NCBI GenBank assembly: GCA_035412805.1
Contig: DAONVO010000004.1
Coordinates: 1-58,263, forward strand
DNA: 58,263 bases
Direction: 5' to 3'
DNA from: DTU018 sp029550685
Lineage (GTDB): Bacteria > Bacillota > Syntrophomonadia > Syntrophomonadales > Syntrophomonadaceae
Shown: positions 1 to 8,223 of the stretch, one piece after another
Layout of the letters: the number at the start of each line of letters is the position of its first letter
How positions within the stretch are numbered: the stretch's first letter is position 1
The notes under the pieces: model-generated
The model's input: the letters and a program-made list of their open reading frames with translations, nothing else
The model's database searches: none
Told to the model about the DNA's origin: nothing
Program-made: the position numbers and the translations under genes

Positions 1-504
1 TGTATAGCGCATCATTAAGAAGGCTACTATATAACCAGGAATCAGAATATAAGCCAGAGGTATGCCATATATAATCCTGGACATAGCCAAAGCCACCGAA
101 AGAGCCACACCTATGGCCATACAATAGAGTATTACGGGACCTGGTATAGATCCGCTGGTTACCCTATCTACCTGGTCAATCATAACATGAACAGCCGGTT
201 CGGCCAGAATAGCTGTAAATCCCAGAATAAATCCAATCGGTATCAGAATCCAATTGTAGGACAATCCCCCTAATACAATACCGATTTGCTGACCAATAGG
301 AATGAAACCCTGATATACTCCCTGCAGGAAAAGGGCAATACCCAGAAAAGTAAGCACAAAGCCTTTCAATATGTCAGCAAACTTTTCCCGGGGCAAATGT
401 AAAATGAATATCTGAAAGAAGCAGACAATTATGAACAAAGGGGCCAGGGCTATGGCCACTTCGGTCAGGGTGTGGACAAAACCATCAAACAGGCTGAGCA
501 GCAT
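1..504 (-). CDS. DUF1538 family membrane protein (partial, runs off window edge)
   Basis: 168 codons are visible, and the gene continues beyond base 1. The protein is almost entirely hydrophobic, with several membrane spans. It carries the DUF1538 signature GFTAILAEPAVHVMIDQVD, which closely matches GFAVTVAEPDVQVLATQVD in the neighbouring gene, so the two are tandem paralogues. The ATG shares its A with the TGA stop of the upstream gene, which suggests translational coupling and probably a two-subunit membrane complex. DUF1538 proteins are thought to be transport-like, but no substrate is established. The family call is secure; the function is unknown. Confidence 0.8.
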   Translation of the reverse strand, partial: MLLSLFDGFVHTLTEVAIALAPLFIIVCFFQIFILHLPREKFADILKGFVLTFLGIALFLQGVYQGFIPIGQQIGIVLGGLSYNWILIPIGFILGFTAILAEPAVHVMIDQVDRVTSGSIPGPVILYCMAIGVALSVALAMSRIIYGIPLAYILIPGYIVAFLMMRYT

Positions 505-1184
505 CAACTGAACAACACCCCCAGAATAAGGACAGCCAGAATCGGACCCACGGAAGCCAGTCCAACAAAGCCAAAACTGTCTCTCTTACCGCTGAAGGCT
601 GAAGCGACCCCTACTCCTAAAGCCAGTATAAAAGGTACTGTCATAGGTCCTGTGGTAACGCCGCCGGAATCCAGGGCTATGGGGACAAAGTTTTCCGGAG
701 TGAATAGAGCTATCAGCAGTACCAGTCCATAGCTTATTGCCAGAAGATAGCTTATAGCCAGGCCTTTAATCAGTCTTATCAACGCAATAGCTATAAAAAC
801 AGCAACCCCCACACCCACTGCCGAAACCAGAATCATCTTGGGTACTGCTCCCCCGGAGGCCAGATCGACCTGGGTGGCCAGCACCTGGACATCAGGTTCG
901 GCCACAGTGACAGCAAATCCCAGCAGAAGTCCAAATATTATAACCAAACTCATTTTACCGGTCTGAGGGATATATTCACCGATCATTTCCCCAATAGGTA
1001 CTATTCCTATTTTAGAGCCAATAAAAAAGAGCAACAGTCCTATACATACCAGCACTACTCCGCCAACGAAGCGGATGTAATCTTCATAGGAAAGTTTTAA
1101 TGCGATCATGATAATGATGCCTACTATAGTTATGGGCAGAATCGAATAAGCAACTTCTAATAGTGTGTCTCTTATATCTTTCAT
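504..1184 (-). CDS. DUF1538 family membrane protein
   Basis: This is a 226-residue, very hydrophobic protein with about six or seven predicted membrane segments and few charged residues. The conserved AEPDVQVLATQVD stretch lies near residue 95, and a second conserved region, DSGGVTTGPMTVPFILALG, is near residue 175. This is the usual single-repeat DUF1538 length. The ATG at 1184 follows an AAGGAGG-like ribosome site. The gene overlaps the next paralogue by one base. The two probably act together in the inner membrane. A transporter role is inferred from the topology only. Confidence 0.82.
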   Translation of the reverse strand: MKDIRDTLLEVAYSILPITIVGIIIMIALKLSYEDYIRFVGGVVLVCIGLLLFFIGSKIGIVPIGEMIGEYIPQTGKMSLVIIFGLLLGFAVTVAEPDVQVLATQVDLASGGAVPKMILVSAVGVGVAVFIAIALIRLIKGLAISYLLAISYGLVLLIALFTPENFVPIALDSGGVTTGPMTVPFILALGVGVASAFSGKRDSFGFVGLASVGPILAVLILGVLFS

Positions 1185-1442
1185 AAAACCTCCTTGGTAT
1201 TATGTTTGATATGAGTAATATAAATCTCACATTATCAGGCGATTCAATAAACAAAAGGAAAAGCCATATGGTAATTCCCTGTTTCCTAGTTTACATGGAA
1301 AATGGCTGGATATGCAAACCTAGCTTCTTAGGTTCGTTCACTGGGCTCGTCACTGTCCCTTTGCCTATCAAATTATGGTAAAATTAAGTACCGATTTTCT
1401 GAGAACTCCCTATTTCTTAAGTAAGTAGCACAGGAGGATCAA

Positions 1443-2279
1443 ATGCAGTCCATTGTCATAGGTATTTGCCAGATGCAGGTTGAGGAAGATAAACTCACAA
1501 ACCTTCGTAAAGCAGAACAAATGATCCAGCAGGCAGCAGATAAGGGAGCCAACCTGATTATACTGCCGGAAGTATTCCATGCCCCTTATGAGCCGGCCGG
1601 GTTTATTAAATATGCCGAAACTTTTCCGGGTCCCTCTACCGAGATGCTGTCCCGGGCAGCAGCCCGTCACAACGTCTGCCTGGTTGGAGGCTCGATTATA
1701 GAATGCGACGAAGAGGGAAGACTCTATAACAGCAGTTTTACCTTTGGTCCGGGCGGGGAACTATTAGGCAGACACCGCAAGGTTCACCTGTTTGATGTAG
1801 AAGGTACAATTAATTTTAAAGAATCCTCTGTTCTTACCCCGGGGAATGACCTTACTATCATAGATTTTCAAGGATTCCGCTTTGCAGTCATGATTTGCTA
1901 TGATATTAGATTTCCCGAGTGGAGCCGGGCTGCTGCGCTGGAAGGAGCAGAATTGTTGGTGGTTCCCGGCGCTTTTAATATGTCCTCAGGGCCCTCTTTC
2001 TGGGAATTGATGATGCGCACCCGGGCTATAGACAATCAAGTCTACGTGGCAGCAGCATCCCCTGCCCGCAACCTCAATGCTTCTTATCATGCCTGGGGTC
2101 ATTCCATGATTGTCAATCCCTGGGGTACAATATTAGCTGAAGCTGGCAGCAGCGAAGAAATAATTACCGCAGGTTTCGATCCAGACTATTTAGCGAAAGT
2201 CCGCCGGGAAATGCCTCTGCTCAAACACCGCCGCCACGACCTTTACCAGCTCAACTATGGCCCATCTCTTAAAAATTAG
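1443..2279 (+). CDS. Carbon-nitrogen hydrolase (nitrilase superfamily, omega-amidase/Nit-like)
   Basis: 278 residues, the normal length for a single-domain Nit/omega-amidase protein. The Glu-Lys-Cys catalytic triad is visible: Glu in LPEVFHAPYEP (about residue 42), Lys in GRHRKVHLFD (about 117) and Cys in VMICYDIRFPEW (about 158). The family hydrolyses amides. Nit2-type members remove the amide from 2-oxoglutaramate or 2-oxosuccinamate, but the exact substrate cannot be read here. An AGGAGG site sits just upstream of the ATG. It is the first of a two-gene plus-strand unit with yjbQ and is probably cytoplasmic. Confidence 0.9.
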   Translation: MQSIVIGICQMQVEEDKLTNLRKAEQMIQQAADKGANLIILPEVFHAPYEPAGFIKYAETFPGPSTEMLSRAAARHNVCLVGGSIIECDEEGRLYNSSFTFGPGGELLGRHRKVHLFDVEGTINFKESSVLTPGNDLTIIDFQGFRFAVMICYDIRFPEWSRAAALEGAELLVVPGAFNMSSGPSFWELMMRTRAIDNQVYVAAASPARNLNASYHAWGHSMIVNPWGTILAEAGSSEEIITAGFDPDYLAKVRREMPLLKHRRHDLYQLNYGPSLKN

Positions 2280-2296
2280 ATCAAGGGGGTAAACAT

Positions 2297-2710
2297 GTGA
2301 AATTTCATACCGAGTATCTTTGGTTTAACACCGAAAAAAAACGCACCTATATCCGTATAACCGATCAGGTGGAAAAAGCCGTACAAAAAAGCGGCATTAA
2401 AGAAGGAATGGTTCTAGTAAGCGCTATGCACATCACTGCTTCCGTGTTTGTCAATGATAATGAAAGCGGCATTTTGCAGGATCTGGATGAAATGTTGGAA
2501 AGGCTGGCTCCTTTCCGGCCTGACTACCGGCATCACCGTACCGGTGAAACGAATGGAGATGCTCACCTAAAAAGCCTTTTAATGCATCATGAAGTAATTA
2601 TTCCGGTGACGGAAGGTAAACTTGATGTGGGGCCTTGGCAGGAAGTGTTTTACGGTGAATTCGATGGTCAGCGCCGCAAACGGGTTATTATTAAAGTAAT
2701 GGGTGAATAG
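2297..2710 (+). CDS. yjbQ: YjbQ/UPF0047 family protein
   Basis: 137 residues, the normal length for the UPF0047/YjbQ fold. The family motifs are present: SAMHITASVFVNDNESG, then HHRTGETNGDAHLKSLLMHHEVIIPVTEGKLDVGPWQ, with clustered His, Asn and Glu residues, ending in QRRKRVIIKVMGE. Members can show weak thiamine-phosphate-synthase activity, but the physiological role is unsettled. The start is GTG behind an AGGGGGT site. It begins 17 bases after the hydrolase stop, so the two are co-transcribed. It converges with aroH only six bases away and no terminator is visible between them. Confidence 0.9.
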   Translation: MKFHTEYLWFNTEKKRTYIRITDQVEKAVQKSGIKEGMVLVSAMHITASVFVNDNESGILQDLDEMLERLAPFRPDYRHHRTGETNGDAHLKSLLMHHEVIIPVTEGKLDVGPWQEVFYGEFDGQRRKRVIIKVMGE

Positions 2711-2716
2711 CCCGCT

Positions 2717-3085
2717 TTATTCTTCCGAATTTAAATCCTTTCGCAATTGCCGGGCTTCCTTTAAATAAATGTGGCGTATCTCCTGCTGAGTTTTATTGGT
2801 ATTAACCATAACCAGAACTCTTATACACAAGGGCAGGGCATCAGGAACCTCAATTTCCTGAAAACAAAGGAGGGGTACCTTATCCCATCCCATAAGGCGA
2901 GCCGCTTCTGCAGGAAATACTGACCGTATATCAGAGGTTACAGTAAACAGTGCACTGGCTATGTCTTCGGGCTCGAAGCCGTTCTCTTTTTGCATTTGCT
3001 GAAGCAACTCACCGGTAGCAGCCAGTACCAGTGATTTTTCATCTCTTTCTACGGTAATAGCTCCGCGAATACCGCGTACAAACAT
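2717..3085 (-). CDS. aroH: Chorismate mutase, AroH type
   Basis: 122 residues, matching the monofunctional trimeric AroH class. The N-terminal VRGIRGAITVERD contains the conserved active-site Arg, and LFTVTSDIRSVFPAEAARLMGWDKVPLLCFQEIEV is the typical core. The enzyme converts chorismate to prephenate for phenylalanine and tyrosine synthesis in the cytoplasm. It lies 17 bases downstream of hutP on the same strand, so it is probably the last gene of a transcript with hutP and the small anchored protein. No other aromatic-pathway gene is nearby. Confidence 0.93.
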   Translation of the reverse strand: MFVRGIRGAITVERDEKSLVLAATGELLQQMQKENGFEPEDIASALFTVTSDIRSVFPAEAARLMGWDKVPLLCFQEIEVPDALPLCIRVLVMVNTNKTQQEIRHIYLKEARQLRKDLNSEE

Positions 3086-3102
3086 TATCCGTACTCCTTT
3101 AG

Positions 3103-3522
3103 CTACCCATTTACTGCGCGATGTCCCAAGCCTATGGCGACTTCATCCAGATGCAGTAAACCTATACCCATGAATATAGCTACACTGACATGGTCTTTAT
3201 GGCGGGCTATGCCGATTTTACCGCCCACATTTAATCCCAAAGCCTTGGGCATAATCTGAGCAATGGCCTCCCGGGAAGCCCCGGCTACGGCTCCCTCATC
3301 GGCGTGGGAATCATTTATGACTCCTTCCCGCTTAGCCGCTACTACGGCCCGTTCTACGATTTTGCCCACCGAGTTGATGAACTCTCCTCCATAATCGACT
3401 GCTACGGCTCGTACTCCAAACTCCTCCAGCAGTTGTTTTTTCAAATGGGCTTCTTCCTGGCGATCAGCACTTAAAGCCATTTTAATAGCTGAGGTGGCGA
3501 CTACCTTACTACCAATTTCCAC
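3103..3522 (-). CDS. hutP: HutP-family RNA-binding antiterminator
   Basis: 139 residues from the preferred GTG at 3522, which has an AAGGTGG ribosome site about eight bases upstream; a GTG at 3534 would overlap that site. The C-terminal block (IGIARHKDHVSVAIFMGIG followed by LLHLDEVAIGLGHRAV) contains the conserved histidines that bind Mg2+ and L-histidine in HutP, which opens a terminator in the hut leader mRNA when histidine is abundant. No hut genes or recognisable target hairpin lie beside it, so the regulated transcript must be elsewhere, or this is a family member with another role. Confidence 0.85.
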   Translation of the reverse strand: MEIGSKVVATSAIKMALSADRQEEAHLKKQLLEEFGVRAVAVDYGGEFINSVGKIVERAVVAAKREGVINDSHADEGAVAGASREAIAQIMPKALGLNVGGKIGIARHKDHVSVAIFMGIGLLHLDEVAIGLGHRAVNG

Positions 3523-3554
3523 AGTACCTACCACCTTGTGTTTTTATTATTTAT

Positions 3555-4037
3555 TCATTTTACTATAACTTTACCAATCATTACTATACTGTGATTGGCG
3601 GTATACACAGAATCTTTTTCCGGGAAGGAGAGGTTGTCAGAAACTGAGCTGATGCGGTAATTTATGGGGAAATCATATGCGGTGGAATCAATCTCAATAG
3701 TATCACCAGCCATTACTTCCAGGGTTACTTCCCGGTTTTCAAAACAGGTTCGCTCCTTATCATTAACGAGTATAACAGCTTTGGGCAAAGCCGAGTATTT
3801 TTCAATCACGATGGTCAATACGGCATCAGGAGATTCTACCTGGGCCGGCGGGACCGGGTCAGGTCTTTCTGCCACGGCTGGATACTCAAGTAGCTGTCCT
3901 TCCAGTCGTTCTCCCCAGCTGAGGTATAATCGAAATGGTTCACGGGTCATAAAGCCTTGAGTCAGGACTACTGCTGCCAGGCTTAAAGCAATTATGCGGA
4001 TTAAATATTTTTCAATCCTATTGACAAAGTTCCGCAA
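3555..4037 (-). CDS. Membrane-anchored hypothetical protein
   Basis: 160 residues from a TTG start preceded by GGGGGGTGAT. A basic N-terminus is followed by one hydrophobic segment (about residues 12-30, IRIIALSLAAVVLTQGF). The rest appears to be extracytoplasmic: a proline-rich linker (residues 55-70), then a beta-rich domain rich in Val, Ile and Glu. I recognise no family or catalytic motif. It sits 20 bases upstream of hutP and 52 bases downstream of larB. The reading frame is convincing; the function is unknown. Confidence 0.7.
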   Translation of the reverse strand: MRNFVNRIEKYLIRIIALSLAAVVLTQGFMTREPFRLYLSWGERLEGQLLEYPAVAERPDPVPPAQVESPDAVLTIVIEKYSALPKAVILVNDKERTCFENREVTLEVMAGDTIEIDSTAYDFPINYRISSVSDNLSFPEKDSVYTANHSIVMIGKVIVK

Positions 4038-4089
4038 CGGATCACCCCCCAGGCCTGTTCTCCACTATCTTATGCCTGGGCAGGGCAGA

Positions 4090-4842
4090 TTATCCATGAT
4101 TGGATTCAATAATAGCTAATGCGAGAGCGGCTGCTCCGTAACCGTTATCTATGTTTACCACACCTACACCTGGAGCACAGGTATTCAACATACTGAGCAA
4201 GGCGGCCAAGCCATTAAAACTGGCACCATATCCTACACTGGTAGGAACTGCTATAACCGGGCGTTGGGTCAGACCTCCCACTACACTGGCCAGGGCTCCA
4301 TCCATCCCGGCTACTACAATTACCACCTGAACTTCACGGATAACGGGTAGGTTATGTAAGACCCTATGGATTCCGGCTACGCCCACGTCAAACACTCGAA
4401 CTACCGGCACTCCCATAGTTTCCAAGCACAAAGCGGCTTCCTCGGCTACCGGCAAGTCAGCTGTACCTGCTGTTACCACAGCAACTTGCTTTTCAGTACG
4501 CCAGCCAGGGACGGACCGGTACAGAAGGCGCGCCCGGGGATGATAGCATATATCCGGAACTCGCTCCTTTACAGCCAAAAACACTTCTTCACTGGCACGG
4601 GTACCTAACAGGCGATCATTCTGCGCAGCCAGATGTTCCATAATCTCCGCAACCTGAGCCGGCTCTTTTCCCTGGCAGAATACCACTTCACAAAAAGTGT
4701 CCCGCAGGGAACGGTGATCGTCAATACGGGCAAATCCCATATCGGTAAAGGGTTCTTGAACCAGCATGTCCAAGACCTGATCAAGGGATATTGAACCGGA
4801 CCGAAATTTTTCCAGCATTTGTCTAGTGTTTTCCCGGTTCAT
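4090..4842 (-). CDS. larB: Nickel-pincer cofactor biosynthesis protein LarB
   Basis: 250 residues, a normal LarB length. The C-terminal half resembles PurE/AIR carboxylase: VAVVTAGTADLPVAEEAA, VVAGMDGALASVVGGLT, PVIAVPTSVGYGASFNGLAAL and NIDNGYGAAALA. LarB carboxylates and hydrolyses nicotinic acid adenine dinucleotide in the first step toward the nickel-pincer nucleotide used by lactate racemase and related LarA enzymes. The ATG overlaps the larE stop as ATGA, a typical coupled pair. No larC or larA is in the window, so the later step and the target enzyme must be encoded elsewhere. Confidence 0.93.
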   Translation of the reverse strand: MNRENTRQMLEKFRSGSISLDQVLDMLVQEPFTDMGFARIDDHRSLRDTFCEVVFCQGKEPAQVAEIMEHLAAQNDRLLGTRASEEVFLAVKERVPDICYHPRARLLYRSVPGWRTEKQVAVVTAGTADLPVAEEAALCLETMGVPVVRVFDVGVAGIHRVLHNLPVIREVQVVIVVAGMDGALASVVGGLTQRPVIAVPTSVGYGASFNGLAALLSMLNTCAPGVGVVNIDNGYGAAALALAIIESNHG

Positions 4843-5666
4843 ACTTCGCTCTCCTTATTGGATACGTCCCGGGGGCCATATCCGCGTAAATCCAAACTAA
4901 CAGTCGAAAATCCCCGGTTTTTGGCCAGGTTAATAATTTTCTCCCGGTTATCCATAATTACCGGTAAATCTTCACTTCGTACTTCCAGTCGTATTTCTCC
5001 ACTGTTCCACCTGGCTCGTACCAAAGCAATACCCAGACCGCGTATAGCTTCTTCCAGTTCATCCAGTTTAGCCATCAAATCAATATCTAGCCGCTGCCCG
5101 GTCTTGATGCGGGTAGCCAGACACGATTCCACAGGTCGATCTGGTAAAGGAAGCTGGTATTCAACTGCCAGGCTTTTAATAGCTGCCCGATCCAGGCCGG
5201 CTTCCAGCAAGGGGCTGCTAATACCAAACTCGCGTGCTGCCTTCATTCCCGGACGATACTCTTTTAAATCATCCAAATGGGTACCATCCAGAAGAGTTCC
5301 CCAGTTTTGTCCCGGGGTTTTCTTTATATGGGTAAGACGACTGCGCTTACAGTAATAACAGCGCAAATCATCATTGCGGCAAAAGTCCTCATCTTCCATC
5401 TCCGGAGAAAAGAGGATAATATGTTCCACCCCTAGTATTTCCGCTGTCTTTATGGCGCGAGCCAGTTCCTGACGAGGAGTAGTGGGAGAATTACAAGTGA
5501 CTGCTTTGATGCGATCCTTAGGCAGGAATTGGGTGCAAGCCCACAGTAAAAATGCGCTGTCCATGCCTCCCGACAGCAAGACTGTCACCTGATTATACTC
5601 CTGCAATATTGAAGCTAACTTGGCTAAAGGCCCTTGCTCACCAATTATTTTGGGCATATTTGACAC
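4839..5666 (-). CDS. larE: ATP-dependent sacrificial sulfur transferase LarE
   Basis: 275 residues with an N-terminal PP-loop SGGMDSAFLLW (about residues 32-42). Next come the LarE-type cysteines in CRNDDLRCYYCKRSRL (about residues 92-107) and a third in ESCLATRIKTG (about 181), the position of the sacrificial or cluster-binding cysteine. LarE thiolates the pyridinium dicarboxylate made by LarB. The GTG start at 5666 lies inside the 3-prime end of the oxidoreductase gamma gene (29-base overlap); an ATG at 5657 is an alternative. This arrangement indicates co-transcription with the kor/vor genes. Confidence 0.92.
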   Translation of the reverse strand: MSNMPKIIGEQGPLAKLASILQEYNQVTVLLSGGMDSAFLLWACTQFLPKDRIKAVTCNSPTTPRQELARAIKTAEILGVEHIILFSPEMEDEDFCRNDDLRCYYCKRSRLTHIKKTPGQNWGTLLDGTHLDDLKEYRPGMKAAREFGISSPLLEAGLDRAAIKSLAVEYQLPLPDRPVESCLATRIKTGQRLDIDLMAKLDELEEAIRGLGIALVRARWNSGEIRLEVRSEDLPVIMDNREKIINLAKNRGFSTVSLDLRGYGPRDVSNKESEV

Positions 5667-6186
5667 CAGCTATAAACGCCTCCCGGTTTCTCTCAATTAT
5701 CTGTTGGGGTTTACCCTTAAAAATAACTTCAAAGTACTGCAGAGCTTGTTGAACTTCTACCACCCGGGTCTTTTGCAGATAAGCCCCTAAAAGAATCATG
5801 TTGGCACCTCGTGGGTTGCCGATTTCTTCGGCTAATTCATTCATAGGCATTTCCAATATCTCCAGGTCAGTGCGTTCCGGCTGGCGATCCACCATAGATG
5901 TGTTAAGCACCAGCGTTCCATTAGGTTTAATCCTCGGCTCAAACTTGTCCAGGGAGGGCCGGTTGAGAATAACTGCCATAAGGGGGTTTTCGGTTAAAGG
6001 TGAGCTAATTTCCTGGTCAGATATGGTCACCAGGCAGTTGGCGGTTCCGCCGCGCATTTCTGCCCCATAGGAAGGTACCCAGGTAACATGCATACCGGCG
6101 CTTAAGGCGGCATGGGTCAGAAATTGCCCCATAGACAGAACGCCCTGACCGCCAAAACCCGCAAACAATATCTGTTTTTCCGGCAT
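5638..6186 (-). CDS. 2-oxoacid:ferredoxin oxidoreductase, gamma subunit
   Basis: 182 residues of the KorC/VorC/PorG gamma family. The N-terminal ILFAGFGGQGVLSMGQFL and VPSYGAEMRGGTANCLVTIS are diagnostic. This subunit helps bind CoA and assembles with alpha, beta and ferredoxin-like delta subunits in the cytoplasm. Together they oxidise 2-oxoglutarate or branched-chain 2-oxoacids to acyl-CoA with ferredoxin reduction, or run in reverse. It is the last oxidoreductase gene of the cluster, two bases after the beta gene, and overlaps larE by 29 bases. Substrate choice cannot be decided from sequence. Confidence 0.9.
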   Translation of the reverse strand: MPEKQILFAGFGGQGVLSMGQFLTHAALSAGMHVTWVPSYGAEMRGGTANCLVTISDQEISSPLTENPLMAVILNRPSLDKFEPRIKPNGTLVLNTSMVDRQPERTDLEILEMPMNELAEEIGNPRGANMILLGAYLQKTRVVEVQQALQYFEVIFKGKPQQIIERNREAFIAGVKYAQNNW

Positions 6187-6188
6187 TC

Positions 6189-6938
6189 CTATCCCTCCTT
6201 GCTAACCTTAAACTCGCCCAAAGGATAGTAAGGTATCATGTTATTTTCCAGCCATTCCAAAGCTTCCAGAGGGCTTAAACCCCAATTGGTGGGACAGGCT
6301 GATAAAATCTCTACCATGGAGAATCCTTGGGCTTGCATTTGAGTCTGGAAAGCTTTTTTAATAGCTTTCTTGGTTCGCATTACATTGGCCGGGTTATTGA
6401 CAGCTGTTCGGCATATGTAAGCAGAGCCCTGGTTTTGGGCCAGAAGTTCAGCCATTTTAAGGGGATAGCCAGCCTGCTCAGCGGTCCGGCCATAAGGTGA
6501 AGTAGTGGTCACCTGTCCTAACAAAGTAGTAGGTGCCATTTGCCCTCCGGTCATTCCATATATGGCATTGTTCACGAATATAACTGTGAGATTCTCACCG
6601 CGACCGGAAGCGTGAACAATCTCAGCCATGCCAATGGAAGCCAGGTCTCCATCTCCCTGGTAGGTAAATACCAAACGGTCAGGCAGCATACGCTTTATGC
6701 CAGTTGCTATGGCTGGGGCCCGTCCGTGAGCCGCCTCCAGCATGTCACAGTTAAAATAATCATAAGCCAGTACCGCACAACCTACCGGACAAATCCCAAT
6801 AGCCTGCTCCCGCAGGTTCATCTCATCCAGGCACTCGGCTATGAGTCGATGAATTATACCATGAGTACATCCAGGGCAGTAATGAAAAGGAGCATCGGTT
6901 AAACTCTCCGGTCTTTGGGCTACAATTTTCATACCCAC
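6189..6938 (-). CDS. 2-oxoacid:ferredoxin oxidoreductase, beta subunit (TPP-binding)
   Basis: 249 residues. The Cys motif HYCPGCTHGIIHRLIAE and the TPP/Mg motif GDGDLASIGMAEIVHASGRG, followed by FVNNAIYGMTGGQMAPTT, identify the TPP-binding beta subunit of the KorB/VorA class. The subunit carries the thiamine diphosphate where decarboxylation takes place. Its start overlaps the alpha gene end by ten bases, as expected for tightly coupled subunits. The spacing and order delta-alpha-beta-gamma match the Vor/Kor clusters of syntrophic and acetogenic Clostridia. Confidence 0.92.
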   Translation of the reverse strand: MGMKIVAQRPESLTDAPFHYCPGCTHGIIHRLIAECLDEMNLREQAIGICPVGCAVLAYDYFNCDMLEAAHGRAPAIATGIKRMLPDRLVFTYQGDGDLASIGMAEIVHASGRGENLTVIFVNNAIYGMTGGQMAPTTLLGQVTTTSPYGRTAEQAGYPLKMAELLAQNQGSAYICRTAVNNPANVMRTKKAIKKAFQTQMQAQGFSMVEILSACPTNWGLSPLEALEWLENNMIPYYPLGEFKVSKEG

Positions 6939-7987
6939 CCCTCCTTCTGCGCCACGTTGACTATCTGACGGGTAATTTCTTCCGGATTGGGAGTCAATCC
7001 TATTCTGCCGTAGAATTCCACCGGCACACGCCCGTTGACAGCCAACCTTATATCTTCTACCATTTGTCCCATACTGATCTCCACTGACAGGAATTTGCTC
7101 ACATGTTCAGCAGCTTCCTGAAAAACCTTCTCCGGGAAAGGCCACAGAGTTACCGGTCTTATCAGCCCTACCTTAATGCCCTTCTGACGAGCATCCATTA
7201 CCGAACGCCGGGCAATGCGGGACATTAATCCGAAGGCCACCACAACCAGGTCGGCGTCATCGATCATAAAAGTTTCTGCCTTAGCTTCCTGCTGCTTTAT
7301 GAGCTTATATTTACGCTGCAAATGAAGGTTGCGTTCTTCCAAAAATTCAGGAGACAGGTGCAGGGTATTTACTATATTGGGTTTTCTGCCTTTGCATCCG
7401 GTGGTAGCCCAGGGCTTAGGAGGCAGGTCGGTTACCGGTTCCCGCACAATAATGGGCTCCATCATCTGTCCCAGAGTGCCTTCGGCCATAATCATAACCG
7501 GTATACGGTACTGATCTGCTAAATCAAAGGCCTGCATAGCAAAATCCATCATTTCCTGCACTCCAGAAGGTGCCAGTACTATAATATGGTAGTCGCCGTG
7601 ACCTCCTCCGCGGGTAGCTTGAAAGTAATCGGACTGGGCTGGCTGTATTCCTCCCAAACCAGGTCCGCCCCGGGAAATATTTACTATCAGGCTGGGCAGC
7701 TCAGCCTCAGCTAGAAATGATATCCCCTCTTGCTTGAGGCTTATGCCTGGTCCGGAAGATGCGGTCATAACCCGGTTACCAGTGGCAGCTGCCCCATACA
7801 CCATATTTATAGCGGCCAACTCACTCTCCGCCTGTAAAAAAGTCCGCCCCATTTTGGGCATCTTACGGGCCATATATTCTGCTATTTCACTGGATGGAGT
7901 TATAGGATAACCGAAAAAGGCACGACATCCAGCTAATAGAGCTCCCTCAGCCAGGGCTTCATTTCCTTTCATCAGTACCTTGGTCAT
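6929..7987 (-). CDS. 2-oxoacid:ferredoxin oxidoreductase, alpha subunit (VorB/KorA-like)
   Basis: 352 residues, the typical length of VorB (3-methyl-2-oxobutanoate dehydrogenase subunit). Visible motifs are FFGYPITPSSEIAEYMA, FLQAESELAAINMVYGAAATG and TASSGPGISLKQEGISFLAEAELP, then GGPGLGGIQPAQSDYFQATRGGGHGDY. It forms the 2-oxoacid binding core with the beta subunit. The VorB-like pattern favours branched-chain or general 2-oxoacids over pyruvate, which would suit an amino-acid fermenter, but 2-oxoglutarate is also possible. It sits four bases downstream of the ferredoxin subunit. Confidence 0.92.
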   Translation of the reverse strand: MTKVLMKGNEALAEGALLAGCRAFFGYPITPSSEIAEYMARKMPKMGRTFLQAESELAAINMVYGAAATGNRVMTASSGPGISLKQEGISFLAEAELPSLIVNISRGGPGLGGIQPAQSDYFQATRGGGHGDYHIIVLAPSGVQEMMDFAMQAFDLADQYRIPVMIMAEGTLGQMMEPIIVREPVTDLPPKPWATTGCKGRKPNIVNTLHLSPEFLEERNLHLQRKYKLIKQQEAKAETFMIDDADLVVVAFGLMSRIARRSVMDARQKGIKVGLIRPVTLWPFPEKVFQEAAEHVSKFLSVEISMGQMVEDIRLAVNGRVPVEFYGRIGLTPNPEEITRQIVNVAQKEGWV

Positions 7988-7991
7988 ACCT

Positions 7992-8207
7992 TCACTCCCT
8001 TTCCACCATGATGACCAAATCAGGACACATCAATGCGCATACTCCGCATCCATTACAGGCTTCCTCCCGAACCACAGTAATAGGATGGTATCCCATTGGA
8101 TTAATCATGGCCGTATTAAGAGATAATACCTGCTGCGGGCAAAATCTAACACATAATTCGCACGCTTTACAGCGTTCGGCCCGAAAACTCACCCTTCCCT
8201 TCGCCAT
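7992..8207 (-). CDS. 2-oxoacid:ferredoxin oxidoreductase, delta subunit (2x[4Fe-4S] ferredoxin)
   Basis: 71 residues with two cluster motifs, CKACELCVRFCP (about residues 13-24) and CNGCGVCALMCP (about 51-62), so it should carry two [4Fe-4S] clusters. It passes electrons from the TPP subunits to free ferredoxin. AAAGGAGAG precedes the ATG. It lies 16 bases after the P-loop protein and starts the delta-alpha-beta-gamma order of the complex. Confidence 0.93.
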   Translation of the reverse strand: MAKGRVSFRAERCKACELCVRFCPQQVLSLNTAMINPMGYHPITVVREEACNGCGVCALMCPDLVIMVERE

Positions 8208-8223
8208 CGTTACTTTCTCTCCT

